Source: Platanthera guangdongensis
Lineage: Eukaryota; Streptophyta; Magnoliopsida; Asparagales; Orchidaceae
DNA: 64,000 bases
Direction: 5' to 3'
Assembly: GCA_039583875.1 (NCBI GenBank)
Contig: CM077163.1
Location: 231,810,646 to 231,874,645 of the forward strand
In this document: one piece after another, positions 33,027 to 44,584 of the stretch
Layout: every line of letters starts with the position of its first letter
Position numbering within the stretch: position 1 is the first letter of the stretch
Position numbers and translations under genes: made by a program
Notes under the pieces: generated by a model
Told to the model about the DNA's origin: nothing
The model's input: only the letters and a program-made list of their open reading frames with translations
Database searches by the model: none

Positions 33027-34870
33027 CTATAATACCTCTATCCTGCTCAAGCTATCCATGATCGTCTCCATCTCCTCTGCCTTGGCTAGCCAGGAGATGT
33101 TGTTGACAGCCGCAATGTAGCACTGCCTTACCATCATGGGGTCTCCCCTGACCCTGACTTGGATCCATCCAGTATTAAACTTGAGGCACTGGTGGAATGA
33201 TGATGACACATAATGGAAGACGTTGATGAGGGGTCTTCCGAAAATGGCGTTATAACTACTTGGAGTGTCAACAATGATGAACCGACAGTTCCTTGAGTGC
33301 CCCCCAACTTTCTGACTCCACCTTTTACCTCCTTCCTTTCCCCTGAAAATCCGAACAGGGGTTCGTCTGAGGCCAACACCCTCCTTGGTTCCACCTTCAT
33401 CTCCTCAAACGCCTTCTTGAAAATGATGTTGACGGAGCTCCTGTTGTAAACCAAGATCCGAGAGACAGTGTAGCCTTCGATGACTTCCTGGATGACCAGC
33501 GCATCACAAAACGGATCCTCATGATCCGGCATGTCATTTATTAAGAAGGTGATCTTCTCCTTTAGGGGTGGGGTCTGGGATGTCGAAGCGACGTTCCAAC
33601 GGTATACAGTATGAAAGCTTGCCTTTCGAGTGGCCTCGATTCCAACTCCACCGTGGATCACTCCTATACTTCCTCGGGCTCCTACATCAACCCCGTCCTC
33701 ACATACGTCATCTCCCCCTTCTCTGGGGAGAACTTCTTCAATTCGCACCGGTGGCTGCTGCTGGGCTGGGGCTCTCGCCTCTCTCACTTTCAGGAATTCG
33801 GGACAGGTAGTTGTGGCATGACCCTCTACATGTTGGAAGTCACAGTACGATAACACTCTTCCTTCCCTTCTTCGACGGGCTAGGTGATCTCTCTTGTTAC
33901 CTCTTTCCCCTCTTCATATCGTCATGGCTTACTACAGTGGGGGTAGGAGCTACCTAGGGGCTTGCCTCTGGAAGTTGAACCTCCCTTTGCCACCATGGAA
34001 GTCCCCCCCCACCCTAGATGAGAATTCTTCCTAGGCCCTGAACGGGCCATCCCTGTTGCCTCCAACCTGGCTCTGGACCTTCCTGAGGTCCCTGGAACCC
34101 CTGAGCTCTCTGCTCTTCTTTCTTTATTCCCTCCTAATGCCTCAAGCCACCTTGCTCCTTCGACTCTACCTTTGTTAACCTTGTCAACTTCTTAACAAAC
34201 ACTGGGTTGGCCGCCTTAGTTATTATCTCTTCTACTGCCCTTTTCATCAGCTCCTCAAAGGATAAGGGCCCTTTCAGGTCAGACTCATCTTGAAGAACCC
34301 CTCACGTAACCCCACTGTAAACGCCATCTGGAGGGCATACCCCGACATCTCCTGGATGTCCAGGATCTCTTCTTGGAACCTGTCCATAAATTGGGCCAAC
34401 GTCTCCTCCGCCCTCTGTCTTATCAGGAAGATGGACTCGGGACTCTTCCTCCTCTTCTTAGAAGTGGAGAAGCGAAGCTGAAAACTCTGGCTCAAGTCTT
34501 CGAACCCATAGATTGATCTCGCTGGGAGTTGATGGAACCAATCCCTTGCCTTGTCTTTCAACATGATCGCGAAGAGGCGACACTTGAATGCATTCGTCAT
34601 CGGCCTGATAGAGACCGTATCTTCGAACCACTGCAGGTGCTAGACGGGATCATCTTTCCCAATATAGTAAGTCATGTCAGGTTATTTGAATCCCTCGAGA
34701 ATGGGAGATGAGATAATCAGCTTGCTGAATGGTGACCCCCTACTTGGCTGTCTCGCTTGCTCCACTCGCGCGACCTGCTCGCTTGGGAGGCTAGCACTCG
34801 TCTGGCTGGGGAATAACTCCCGACCGGTAAGGTCACGCTCAACCCCCCTCTCCCATCCTTTCCTCACCAA
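33027..34870 (-). pseudogene. Gypsy B Gag-protease, inactive
   Basis: Minus-strand Gag reads SPFSKLIISSP, then FKCRLFAIMLKDKARDWFHQ and PARSIYGFEDL (34,274-34,600), a Ty3-type retrotransposon Gag. A variant knuckle YCDFQHVEGHATTTC follows near 33,810-33,850. The protease region has SRILVYNRSSVNIIF where gypsy A has SRILVDNGSSVNVVF, so the catalytic Asp is Tyr and the Gly is Arg. Coding similarity ends at AEEMETIMDS near 33,060, equal to about 42,050 in gypsy A, and pol is missing beyond. Frames are interrupted several times. Confidence 0.85.
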
Positions 34871-35145
34871 GACCCTGGAAGCTGGCTCGCCGAGACCCCT
34901 GGAGGTTGTCTCACCGAGACCCCTGGGAACTAGATCCTGTGGGTGGGAGTTGAGCAGTCACTCCGAGGAGCAATACTTCACAGCATCTCCATGATGTCTT
35001 GAATAAATGCCATGAACTCTTCCCTCCCTACAAAGGGTGCTGGGTTGGGGGCTCATTGGTGTCATCACCACCTCCACGATCTCCCATCATGGAACCTGCT
35101 TGGGAACTTTTGCATGAGCCGCAGTCCACGCTCACAACACCAAAA

Positions 35146-36359
35146 TGTTGGAACTGAGATTCGGTTCCACCTAGAGTTTGGACCTAGGGTGCAGCTCACA
35201 CCTACTTCTCCTAAGTCGTCCCTTGGTGAGACACCTGGATTTGAGAAATAACCCTTGGCTCTAGCATGGAGGTCACAGCTCACACCCGGAAGACATTTGA
35301 GATCTCCCCCTCCCTAGCCAGTGCTGAGCTAAGTGCCTTGGAGGATGAAGTAAGACGATTAAAAGTGGTGAAAATGGATGTCACTTCAAGGCACCCCTAG
35401 GGTCTATTTATAGATTTTTGGGGATGGCCTGCCAATAGCGCAATCCCGCTGCTCTAAAATTACTAAAATACCCCGGGGATGGTCTGCCAGTAGCCAAACT
35501 CCGTTATTCTGAACAGCTATTCGTAGCCCACCAGGGGCAAAATAGCAGACCCTCAAGTCGGGTGAGACCCTCAAGTCGGGCGAGTACTCCAGCCGGGCGA
35601 GAACTACAGCCGGGCGAGTACTCCAGCCGGGCGAGAACTACAGCCGGGCGAGTACTCCAGCCGGGCGAGAACTCCAGTCGGGAGATAACTCCAGCCGGGC
35701 GAGTACTCCAGCCAGGCGAGTACTCCAGCTGGGCGAGAACTCCAGCTGGGCGAGTACTCCAACTGGGAACTCTAGCCGCGCAAGTACTCCAGCCAGGCAA
35801 GAACTCCAGCCGGGCGAGTACTCCAACCGGGAACTCCAGCCGAGCGAGTACTGCAGTCGGGCGAGTACTCCAGCCGGGCGAGAACTCCAGCCGAGCGAGT
35901 ACTCCAGCCGGGCGAGTACTCCAGCCGGGCGAGTACTCCAGCCGGGCGAGTACTCCAGCCGGGCGAGTCCTCCAGTCGGACAAGAACTCTAACCGGGCGA
36001 GTACTCCAGCCGGACGAGAACTCCAACCAGGCGAGTACTCCAGCCGGGCGAGCTGGGCGGGTGCCGGCCTCTCGCCGCACCTGCCACCTGAAATGGGGCC
36101 GGGGCGAGTGTCGGCCCCCCGCCGCACCCGCCCCCTAGGATAGGGGCTGGGGCGAGTGCCGGCCTCCCGCAGGACTCACCCTCTAAATAGTACACCAAGC
36201 ACTTGTAAGCTAGGCCAATCTTTCTTCCCCTACTAGTATATTATGCAGATCAATCATCAATTTGACTCCAAGAATGCAAAACCCCCCTAAAAGCTTAAAA
36301 AAGTGTAGCAAGTCTTACGCCTTCCTGTGGACCCCACTCCACGAATATGGGGTTATGCA
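35146..36359 (-). repeat. 5' LTR of gypsy B
   Basis: 1,214 bp, TGTTGGAACT to GGTTATGCA. Includes a longer 17-bp array (35,560-36,055). Confidence 0.88.
35560..36055. repeat. 17-bp tandem array inside gypsy B 5' LTR
   Basis: About 29 copies of the CCGGGCGAGTACTCCAG family. Array expansion explains most of the 168-bp length difference between the LTRs. The 207-codon minus-strand open frame across it is a product of the repeat. Confidence 0.9.
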
Positions 36360-36364
36360 ATGCT

Positions 36365-38930
36365 CCCCTTCCGACTGTTGGGAGAGGTAGCATGTATTTT
36401 GTTATCTTTATTGATGATTTCTCTCAGTGTACGTGGTTGTACTTGTTAGATGACCGCTCTGAATGGTTTTATATTTTCTCTGTGTTCTATAATGAGATTC
36501 GTACATAATTTGATACTCTCATTAAAATTCTTCGCACTAATAATGCTAAGGAGTATCTTAGTCATCAGTTCACGTCATTCTGTTTGAATCATGACATTGT
36601 CCATCAAACAACTTGTTCATACTCTTCTCAACAAGACGTTGCTGAACGTAAAAATCGTCATCTTTCAGATGTGCCTCGTAGCCTTCTCACTCATATGCAT
36701 GTTCCCGGGTTTTATTAGGGTCACACTATTCTTCTCTCTTGTTTTCTTATTAATCGAGTTTCATCTTTGGTTCTCGGTGGCAAGACTCCATTTTATATCT
36801 TGTATTCTGATAGGACTTTGTTTCCTTTATCTCCTCGTGTCTTTGGATGCATAGCGTTTGTTCACTCATCTTCTTCTGGTCGTGATAAACTCTCTCCTCG
36901 TTCTGTTAAGTGCATCTTTCTAGGTTATTGCCCGACACAAAAAGGATACTAGTGTTTTGATCCTGTTCTCCAGAAATAATATGTTTCAGCAGATGTTACT
37001 TTCTTTGAGGATGTTCCGTTTTTTCATATCCCTCTATTATTTCTTCTTCTAATGATTCTGCTTCTTCTCCTTTTGTGTCGGCACCTCTTCCCGGGCCTGC
37101 TCCTATTTCTTCTCCTTCTATTTCTAATTCTCCTACTGTCTCTGATTCTTCTCCTGAGCTGATGCCACCAGCTACTGAGCTACTGTCACCGACTCCTGGG
37201 CCAGCAATCCCATCTTCGGATGATAGTGATACTGTGGACCAGACAAACCTTGATCTTCTGATTGCTCTTTAGAAGGTGTTCGGTCGTGCAGTCAACATCC
37301 TCTTCATGATGTGGTTTCTTATGCGCAGTTATCTCCTTCGTCTCAAAGCTTTGATCTCGCTCTGTCGACAAATGTTATTCCAGCTTCCTATAAAGATGCT
37401 CTAGTTATTCCTCACTGAAAAGCTGTTATGGATGAAGAAATGAACACTCTCACTGAACGGTGTACTTGGACTCTTGTTCCAACCCATCCAAGAGCTGATG
37501 TGGTTGGTTGTCGCTGGGTCTTTGTCATCAAATTTCTTCATAATGGTACTATTGATCGTTACAAAGCCCAGCTTGTTGCCAAAGGTTTTGCGCAAACTTA
37601 CGGTGTGGATTTCTTTGATACTTTCTCTCCTGTTGCTCGAATTACTATAATCTGTGTTCTATTTTCAGTGGCTGTCAATAGGGACTGATAAATGTCTCAG
37701 TTGGATGTGAAGAATGTCTTTCTTTATGGAAATTTGCAGGAAACTGTCTATATGGAACAACCTCGTGAGTATGTTGCTTAGGGGGAGTCTCAGGTCTGTA
37801 AACTGCGAAAGACAATCTATGGTCTTAAGCAAAGTCCCAGGGTCTGGTTTGACAAGTTTAGCGAAGTTATTTCTATGATTGGAGTTTCTCGGAGCGCTGC
37901 AGATCATTCTTTGTTCATCCGCAAAACCTCGGTTGGTCTTGTTGTTCTTGCGGTTTATGTGGATGACATTCTTCTTACAAGAGATAATAGAAACGGAATT
38001 GACATGACAAAGAAGCATCTGCTTCAGCATTTTGTTACCAAGGATATGAGATCTCCTAAGTACTTTTTGGGGATTGAGATATCTCGGAAAACTGGTTCTA
38101 TTGTTCTTTTACGGCGAAAGTATGCATTAGATCTCTTGAGAGAGATAGGTCTTCTTGGGGCTAAACCCGCTCAGACACCTATGGTTGTTGGAGATGACAA
38201 GTGATGGAATGATAATTCTCCTATTCTTGAAGATGTTACTAGATACAGATGTCATGTGGGTGAACTCATTTATCTAAAAGTCGCAAGAGCAGATATTTGT
38301 TATGCAGTAGGGAAAGTGAGCCAGTTTATGCAAGCCCCCAGAGAATGTCATATGTAGTCAACTCTAAAGATTTTAGAGTATATAAAAGGTGTATCATGAA
38401 AAGGGCTCTTGTTTTAGAAAAGAGGACATCTGAATGTTGAGGCTTATTCTGATGCTAGTTACGCAGATGATAAGGAAGATAGGAGGTCTACCTCTGGTTC
38501 CTACACTTTCTTTGGAGGTAATATAGTCAGCTGGAAGAGTGAGAAACAGGTTGTAGTTGTCAGGTCAAGTGCAGAAGTTGAATATAGAAGTGCAGAAGTT
38601 GAATATAGAAGCATGACTCAGACTGCTTGTGAGTTGAAGTGGCTACGGACACTCTTACTTGATTTGGGAGAGTTTTATGATTATCCCCTACCTATGTTCT
38701 ATGACAATATGACAACCATATATATTTCGAGAAATCCAGTATTTCATGAGAGAACAAAGCATATCGAAGTGGATTGTCATTTCATCAGAGATGAGATTTT
38801 GAAGAATCAGATCTGCACACTGTTTGTCACCTCAGAGAGAGAACTAGCTGATTTATTTACCAAACTGGTTACTCCTTTTAGGGAAGTTTGTAGCAAGCTA
38901 GGCATGGTGGATATATATGTTCCAGCTTGA
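36365..38930 (+). pseudogene. Copia C: integrase, RT and RNase H (3' portion), decayed
   Basis: Coding resumes exactly where gypsy B interrupted it: FVIFIDDFSQCTWLYLL, then TNNAKEYLSHQF and DVAERKNRHL (integrase). RT shows [28 protein letters not shown] and YVDDI at 37,956-37,967; RNase H shows EAYSDASYADDKEDRRS. Numerous stops (for example near 36,509, 36,717, 37,686, 37,780, 38,202, 38,358). A 21-bp tandem duplication (AGTGCAGAAGTTGAATATAGA) at about 38,568-38,610 sits in the RNase H SSAEVEY motif. It ends VDIYVPA* at 38,930 before a polypurine tract GAGGGGGAG. Same family as copia D. Confidence 0.85.
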
Positions 38931-38937
38931 GGGGGAG

Positions 38938-39142
38938 TGATGAAGCATCAGGAGACCGGGCAGGTTGATGTCTAGCCGCAGCGGTCAGTGCGTCTCCTCG
39001 GTCTGGTGGTTTGGCTTCAGCGGCTGTTGGTTAGTCGCAACTGCAATTTGGTGGCAACCCGCAACTACGGTCTCGAGATTAGCCGCAAGTGCGGTTTGGA
39101 GATTAGCCGCAACTGCGGTCTAGTGTTTAGTCACAACCGCGG
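38938..39142 (+). repeat. 3' LTR of copia C, first part
   Basis: Begins TGATGAAGC after the polypurine tract. Rich in a ~24-bp repeat TTAGCCGCAACTGCGGTCT. It ends at the CGCGG target of gypsy A and continues at 56,651. Confidence 0.75.
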
Positions 39143-39936
39143 TGTACAACTCCGTGTCCGGCGAGCGGGTCCCGCCAGGGAGGTCGAGCAGACCTCGCCC
39201 CGCGACCCGCATCCGAGCGACAAACGGGTATACGGCAGGAGGGCCGGCCCGCTCCCGCCCATTCCAAGCGAGCGAGCCGGCGAGGCGAGCGAGCGGGACG
39301 AGCGGATAATCACTGATTACAGCGGATGGATCTGGCGACCCGCGACCTGGCTGCCGGTCCGCCCCGGCAGAAGAAAGGCGGGTGGCGACGGTCCGGCTCG
39401 CGCTCGCCCAGGGAGCATAAGCAGGTAGCTGGAGCCAGGCCGTGCTCGCCCCCCGACGGAGGAGGGTTGGAGGCGAGCTGATTACCGAGGGGTGCGAATA
39501 GCCCCTCAGAACAGCGGAGCCACGCTGTTGGCAGACCAGGTTGGACTGCGCATAGCCTCTCAGAACAGCGGAGTTTGGCTGTTGGCAGACCCAGCTAAGG
39601 GTCTTTTGGTATTTTCAGGTCAGTTATTTCGGTTATTGGCAGTTCAGATTCCGAAAAACTATAAATAAGACCCAAGGGGTACCTCAGAGGACACGCTTTC
39701 AGTGCCTCCTTACTCTCGTTTCCAAGTGTTCTCTGAGAGTACCTTAGCTCGGCTTCTGGCTAAGGAGGGGAAGCGCTCAGAGATCTTCCGGGTTTGTGGT
39801 GGGACCTCCCTGCCGAGCCCTTGGGTCTGTTTCTCCTTGTCTTCTTCGTTGTTTTTCTTGCAGGAGCAAAGTAGGCGCGAGACCACCCCTTCCCCAAGGG
39901 TCGAACTCCACAAGAAGCCGGATTCCGGTTTCAACA
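39143..39936 (+). repeat. 5' LTR of gypsy A
   Basis: 794 bp, TGTACAACTCCG to GGTTTCAACA. A promoter-like ACTATAAATAAGACCC lies at about 39,659-39,674. Confidence 0.92.
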
Positions 39937-39939
39937 TCT

Positions 39940-39953
39940 TGGTGCGGTGAGCG
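39940..39953 (+). other. Primer-binding site of gypsy A
   Basis: TGGTGCGGTGAGCG, three bases inside the 5' LTR. Gypsy B has the same motif with two differences. I do not assign the tRNA. Confidence 0.7.
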
Positions 39954-39991
39954 TGGAGAGTGGCCAGTGCAGAAAAGCTTCGGCGAGCTTA

Positions 39992-41290
39992 ATGACGGGA
40001 GGACAAGGATCTGACAGGCAGGACTCGCCGCCCCCTCCGCCTCTCGCAACGGTGGGAATGTTTGAAGACTTTAGGAACGAGGTGCTGGGCCTCGTCAAGA
40101 TCGCACTCGGCGTGCGGGCCGAGTGCTCGACTCCGGCAGCCCAGATCGCGGCCACCCCCTCTTTGGGTGAGGACGCCCCTGGCCGGCGAGCTGGAAAGGA
40201 AGTGGCCGAGGAAGGCCGAGGGGGCGAGCTCTCAGGGCGCGAGCTTTTCTCGGGCTCGGCGAGCCGAGGCAGATTCGGCGAGCTGGGCCTGCGAGATTCG
40301 CCGGCTCGCCCAGTGGGGGGATGCAGTCCTTTCAGCGAGCTGGTTTCCTCAGCACCAGTACCAGAAGGGTTCAGGGAGCCCGAGATGTCCTACTACACCG
40401 GGAAGGGAGACCCGGTTCAGCACGTCCAATGGTTCGAAGACGTGGTCTCCATCCGTCAGATGTCGGACGGATTCAAGTGCCGTCTCTTCGCCATCACCCT
40501 CCGAGAGAAGGCAAGGGAGTGGTTCCACCAGCTCCCGGCCAGCTCCATCTACTGTTTTGAGGACCTGCGCCGAGGATTCATGCTGAGGTTCACTACTTCG
40601 AAGAAGAGGAAGAAGGAGTCTGAGTCATTGTTCCACATTAAGCAAGGAGTGAACGAGACATTGGGAAGCTATGTGGATCGATTCCAGGAGGAGGTTACCC
40701 AGGTCCAGGAGATGTCGGGCCATAGTCTGATGATGGCTTTCACCCTGGGCCTGCAGCAGGGGTTCTTCCGAATGGAGCTGAAGAGAGTTCCCCCTCTCTC
40801 CTACGAGGAGTTGATGGAGAGGGAGGCGAGAGAGGACGACGGGGAGGCGTCGAATCCGGAATTTGCAAGGAAGCTGGCCAGGTGGGCGACGGAGGAGGAA
40901 AAGGAGTCGAAGGGAGGAAGAGGATAGGAAGAGAGAAGAGGGGAGCCTAGGCAGAGGGAGCAGAGGCAGCTCCAGTGGCAGCAGCAGCCGAGGTGGGGGC
41001 ACCAGGAGCCCGACCGTAGGCTGGGCTGGAGACCTGAAGGGCAGGGGCAAGGGCCACAGAGAGGGTACTTCGGAAGGGGTCACTATCAGGGGAGGCAGGA
41101 CCAGTTCCACCCTCCGGGCTGGAGGCAGGGCCAGAGGCCCCGGCTCCCCGATCAGGAGGAGGCCATGGTCATAGCTTTGGGAGCAAGGAGGGGGATCATG
41201 AAAAGGAGGAGAAGGGAGTTCAGGGTAGAGCTGCCCTACTGCGACTTCCATCAGGAAGAGGGGCACGCAACGGCCACGTGCCCGTAGTTC
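39992..41290 (+). pseudogene. Gypsy A Gag
   Basis: The Ty3-type Gag core reads FKCRLFAITLREKAREWFHQ with SIYCFEDLRRGF about 170-200 residues in, preceded by a Pro/Gly-rich N-terminus. An Arg/Gln/Gly-rich basic segment follows, then a variant knuckle YCDFHQEEGHATATC in which the second Cys is His. Two TAG codons (40,925 and 41,285) interrupt it. Confidence 0.85.
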
Positions 41291-41944
41291 TTGGAGATGA
41301 GAGGGAATAGGGAGCGGCAGCAGCAGCAGCAGGAGGCGCGGCAAGAAGTGAGAATCGAGGAGGTCCTGCCTCGGGCGGAGGAGGATCGTTGCGAGGACCG
41401 GGTTGATGTCGGGACCCGAGGAGGGATCGGAGTGATACACGGGGGAGTAGGGATCGAGGCTTCCCGCAAGACAAGCCTCCACACCATGTACCGGCGGAGC
41501 GTCGCCTCTACATCCCAAACCCCGCCGCCGGAGGAGAGGATCACCTTCTCCAGAAGTGATATGCCAGACCACGAGGATCCGTTCTGTGATGCGCTGGTCA
41601 TCAAGGCCGCCATTGAGAATTTCACTGTCTCGCGAATCCTCGTGGACAATGGGAGCTCCGTCAACGTCGTTTTCAAAAAGGCGTTTGACGCGATGCAGGT
41701 GGAGGCTAAGAGGGTGCTGGCCTCGGACGGGCCCTTGTTCGGGTTCTTGGGAGAAAGGAAGGAAGTAGAGGGAGGAGTCGGCCTCCATGTCACCCTGGGG
41801 GGGCAGTCCCGAAACTGCAAGTTCGTCATTGTGGACGTCCCCAGTAGCTATAGCGCAATCTTCGGGAGGCCCCTGATCAGCGCCTTCCACTGCGTCCCCT
41901 CATCTTTCCATCAGTGCTTGAAGTTCAACGCTGAGGGGGTGTAG
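41291..41944 (+). pseudogene. Gypsy A protease domain
   Basis: Contains SRILVDNGSSVNVVF, the aspartic-protease motif in the Asp-Asn-Gly form common in Tat elements, and YSAIFGRPLISAF, the conserved 'y.ailGRp' block. It ends at TAG 41,942 and continues in frame into a Glu/Gly-rich linker. Confidence 0.82.
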
Positions 41945-42346
41945 GTCAGGGTTAGGGGGGACCCAAAGGTGGCACGGGAGTGCTATGTCACCGCGGTGAA
42001 CACCATCTCTTGGCAGGAGGGAGCCGAGGAGATGGGGTGGAGGATGGAGAAGGTCGAGCAGGAAGCAGGAGGGGAGGAGCTGGGAGTGAAGGACTGCGCA
42101 GAGAAGGCGGTAGGAGGAGACCTGGAGGAGGTGGCCGAAGTAAGGGCCGTGGGAGGAGAGATGGAGGTAGAGGTCCCCGTTCCGGAGGAAGGGGACGCCG
42201 AAGGATGGGGGGAGCGGTCCAGGCTGGAGGCGGCAGAAGAAGTGGTGGAGCTGGAGGTGCTCACCCGGGGAGGAAGGATGAAGAAGATCCGCGTCAGTGG
42301 AGGGCTGACCCCGGAGGACCAAGGCAGGATGCTGGAGTGCATCTAG

Positions 42347-44566
42347 AAGAACGTGGACATCTTTGCCTGGAGCGCCGCGGAGATGCCGGGGGTTGACGCG
42401 GATGTGCCCTGCCACCGCCTCAACTTGGACCCGGGGACACGCCCCGTCTAGCAGAAAAAGAGATCCACGACAGACAAGCTGGCGGAACCCATCAGGGAGG
42501 AGGTGGCGAAGCTTCTCAAGGCTGGCTTCGTGTCCGAAATTCAGTACCCCGGCTGGGTCTCCAACGTTGTGATGGTCAAAAAAGGAGACGACCGCTGACG
42601 ATTGTGTATCAATTTTTCCCTTCTTAATAAAACATGTCCTAAGGACTGTTATCCTTTGCCTCGGATCGACGCGCTGGTTGACTCAGCCGTCGGCTTTTCT
42701 GTAATGAGTTTTTTAGATGCCTTTTCAGGTTACCATCAGATTAGGATGCACCCCCCGGACATCAAGGATGTCTCATTCATCACAGAGGACGACTGCTACT
42801 ATTACAAGATGATGTCATTCGGGCTGAAGAACGTTGGGGCCACCTACCAAAAAATGATGGACAGGGTCTTCAAGGAGCAAAGGGGGAGGAACTTGGAGGT
42901 ATACGTAGATGACCTCATGATCAAAAGCCGGGATGTGGACTCCCACCTCCGGGACTTGGAGGAGACCTTCGCCACCCTACGCAGATACAAGATGCGGCTG
43001 AATCCCCTTAAGTGTGTCTTTGGGGCCGGCCGGGGGAAGTTCCTGGGGCATCTCCTCACCCTCGCGGGGGTCGAGCCGAATCCAGACAAGGTCAAGGCTA
43101 TCTTGGAGCTAGGGTCCCCGCGGAATGCAAAGGAGGTCCAACAGTTGATAGGGAAGCTAGCAGGGCTGAGTCGCTTCCTTTCTCGGGCAGGGGAGAAGTG
43201 CTCCCCCTTCTTCAAAACGCTGAGGGGAGGCCAGAGGTTCAAATGGACCAAGGAATGCGAGGAGGCGTTCCAGGCCCTCAAGGCGCAGTTGACACGGGCT
43301 CCGCTGCTCCAAGGGCCGAAGGAGGGTGAGGATTTGTTCTTATATCTCGGGGTCGGGGCAGAGGCCTTGAGCTCCTTCTTGGTGCGTGAAGAAGGGAAGA
43401 GGCAGCTCCCTATTTATTACGTCAGCCGGGTCCTGAGGAAGGCCGAGCTCCGGTATCCGATCTTGGAGAAGCTTGCATTCGCACTAATCATCTCGGCTCG
43501 GAGGCTGCAACCTTACTTCCAGGCACACTCAATCCGAGTGGTGACCGACCATCCTCTCCGCAACATCTTCGAGGGGGTAGAGCATTCAGGCCGGCTGGCC
43601 AAGTGGTCGGTGGAGCTGAGCGAGTTCGATGTCTCCTTCGTTCCGCGGCTCTCGATCAAAGCTCAGGCGATGGCCAACTTCCTGGCCGACTACGTGGTAG
43701 AAGTAGCGGAGGAAGAGCTCACCCGCCCGACTCCTTGGAAGGTGAGGGTGGATGGAGCCTCAGGAAGGCATTCTCTTGGAGTAGGGGTGGTCCTGGAAAG
43801 CCCTCAAGGGACTCAGATTGAGCAGACGGTGGTGGTGCATTTTCCCATTACCAACAACCAGGCCGAGTACGAAGCAGTGATAGCGGGGCTGCGCCTGGCC
43901 AGGGAGTTCGGGGTGCTGGATGTGGAGGTCCTAACCGACTCCATGGTGGTGGCTTCCCAGATCAACGGGGAGTTCGAAGCAAGGGAGCCCGCTCTGAAGT
44001 TGTACTTGGCCAAAGTGAAGGGGGTCATAGGGACCTTCCATACCTTCTCCATCCGACACGTGCCAAGGGGAGAGAATGACCAGGCCAACCAGCTAGCAAA
44101 GCATGGCCCCCGGGTGGGGGGCACCATCACCGACCTGTTCCGCCCCTCCATCGAAGAAGGGGAGCTCATGGAGATCGACCAGCGAGCTTCGTGGATGGAT
44201 CCAGTAGTAGTTTTCCTCTCCACGGGAGAGTATCCAGAGGGAGTAGACCAGAAGAAGCTGAGGCACAAGTCCGCTTACTACCTCCTTAAATACGGTCAGC
44301 TATACAGGAAGACCCTCTCCGGGATGCTGGCTCGCTGCGTAGCCGAGGGTGAGGCGCAGAGGATCTTGGAAGAAGTCCACTCCGGGGAGTGCGGGAGTCA
44401 TTCCGGGAGTCGGACCCTGGAGGGGAGGATAGTCAGGCAAGGGTATTTCTGGCCCACCCTGGGCCGAGACGCCGCGGAGTTCGCAAGGAGATGTCATAAG
44501 TGCCAGCTGTTTGCCCCCCTCCAGCTACAGCCGGCCCAACAGCTCAAGAGTATCACGGCCCCCTAG
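42347..44566 (+). pseudogene. Gypsy A RT, RNase H, second RNase H and integrase zinc finger
   Basis: The N-terminal part (VDIFAWSAAEMPGV, then TDKLAEPIREEVAKLLKAGF) is cut by TAG 42,449 and TGA 42,596. RT proper starts near 42,602: FLDAFSGYHQI, MSFGLKNVGATYQ and catalytic YVDDL at 42,902-42,916. The RT-linked RNase H (ALSSFLVREEGKRQLPIYYV) lacks the usual first Asp, as is general in Tat. The second RNase H starts VRVDGASG with NNQAEYEAVIAGL and LTDSM kept. Its last acidic residue, normally in ADALA, is Asn (QANQLAK). The HHCC finger (VHSGECGSHSGS ... CHKCQ) follows. Confidence 0.88.
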
Positions 44567-44584
44567 CCCTTTGCAATCTGGGGA

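Larger units (their letters stand above)
28677..36359 (-). mobile_element. Gypsy B: Tat-type relic with gag-protease only
   Basis: Inserted in copia C; TSD CTGCT (28,672-28,676) against ATGCT (36,360-36,364), one mismatch. LTRs of 1,046 and 1,214 bp differ mainly by array length. On the minus strand: LTR (36,359-35,146), primer site TGGTGTTGTGAGCG just inside it, gag, protease, then RT/RNase H/integrase deleted, a ~76-bp tandem array, LTR. Gag and protease are clearly homologous to gypsy A, so this is an older, internally deleted member of the same lineage. Confidence 0.88.

Noticed and set aside
35504..36127. 207-codon minus-strand open frame, and the plus-strand 193-codon frame overlapping it
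   Set aside because: Both are translations of the 17-bp LTR array. Three units equal 51 bp, so no stop arises in any frame.
40625..41890. 421-codon minus-strand frame opposite gypsy A gag/protease
   Set aside because: Shadow of a GC-rich gag frame: low-complexity Leu/Pro/Arg content and no promoter or domain, unlike the antisense genes further right.
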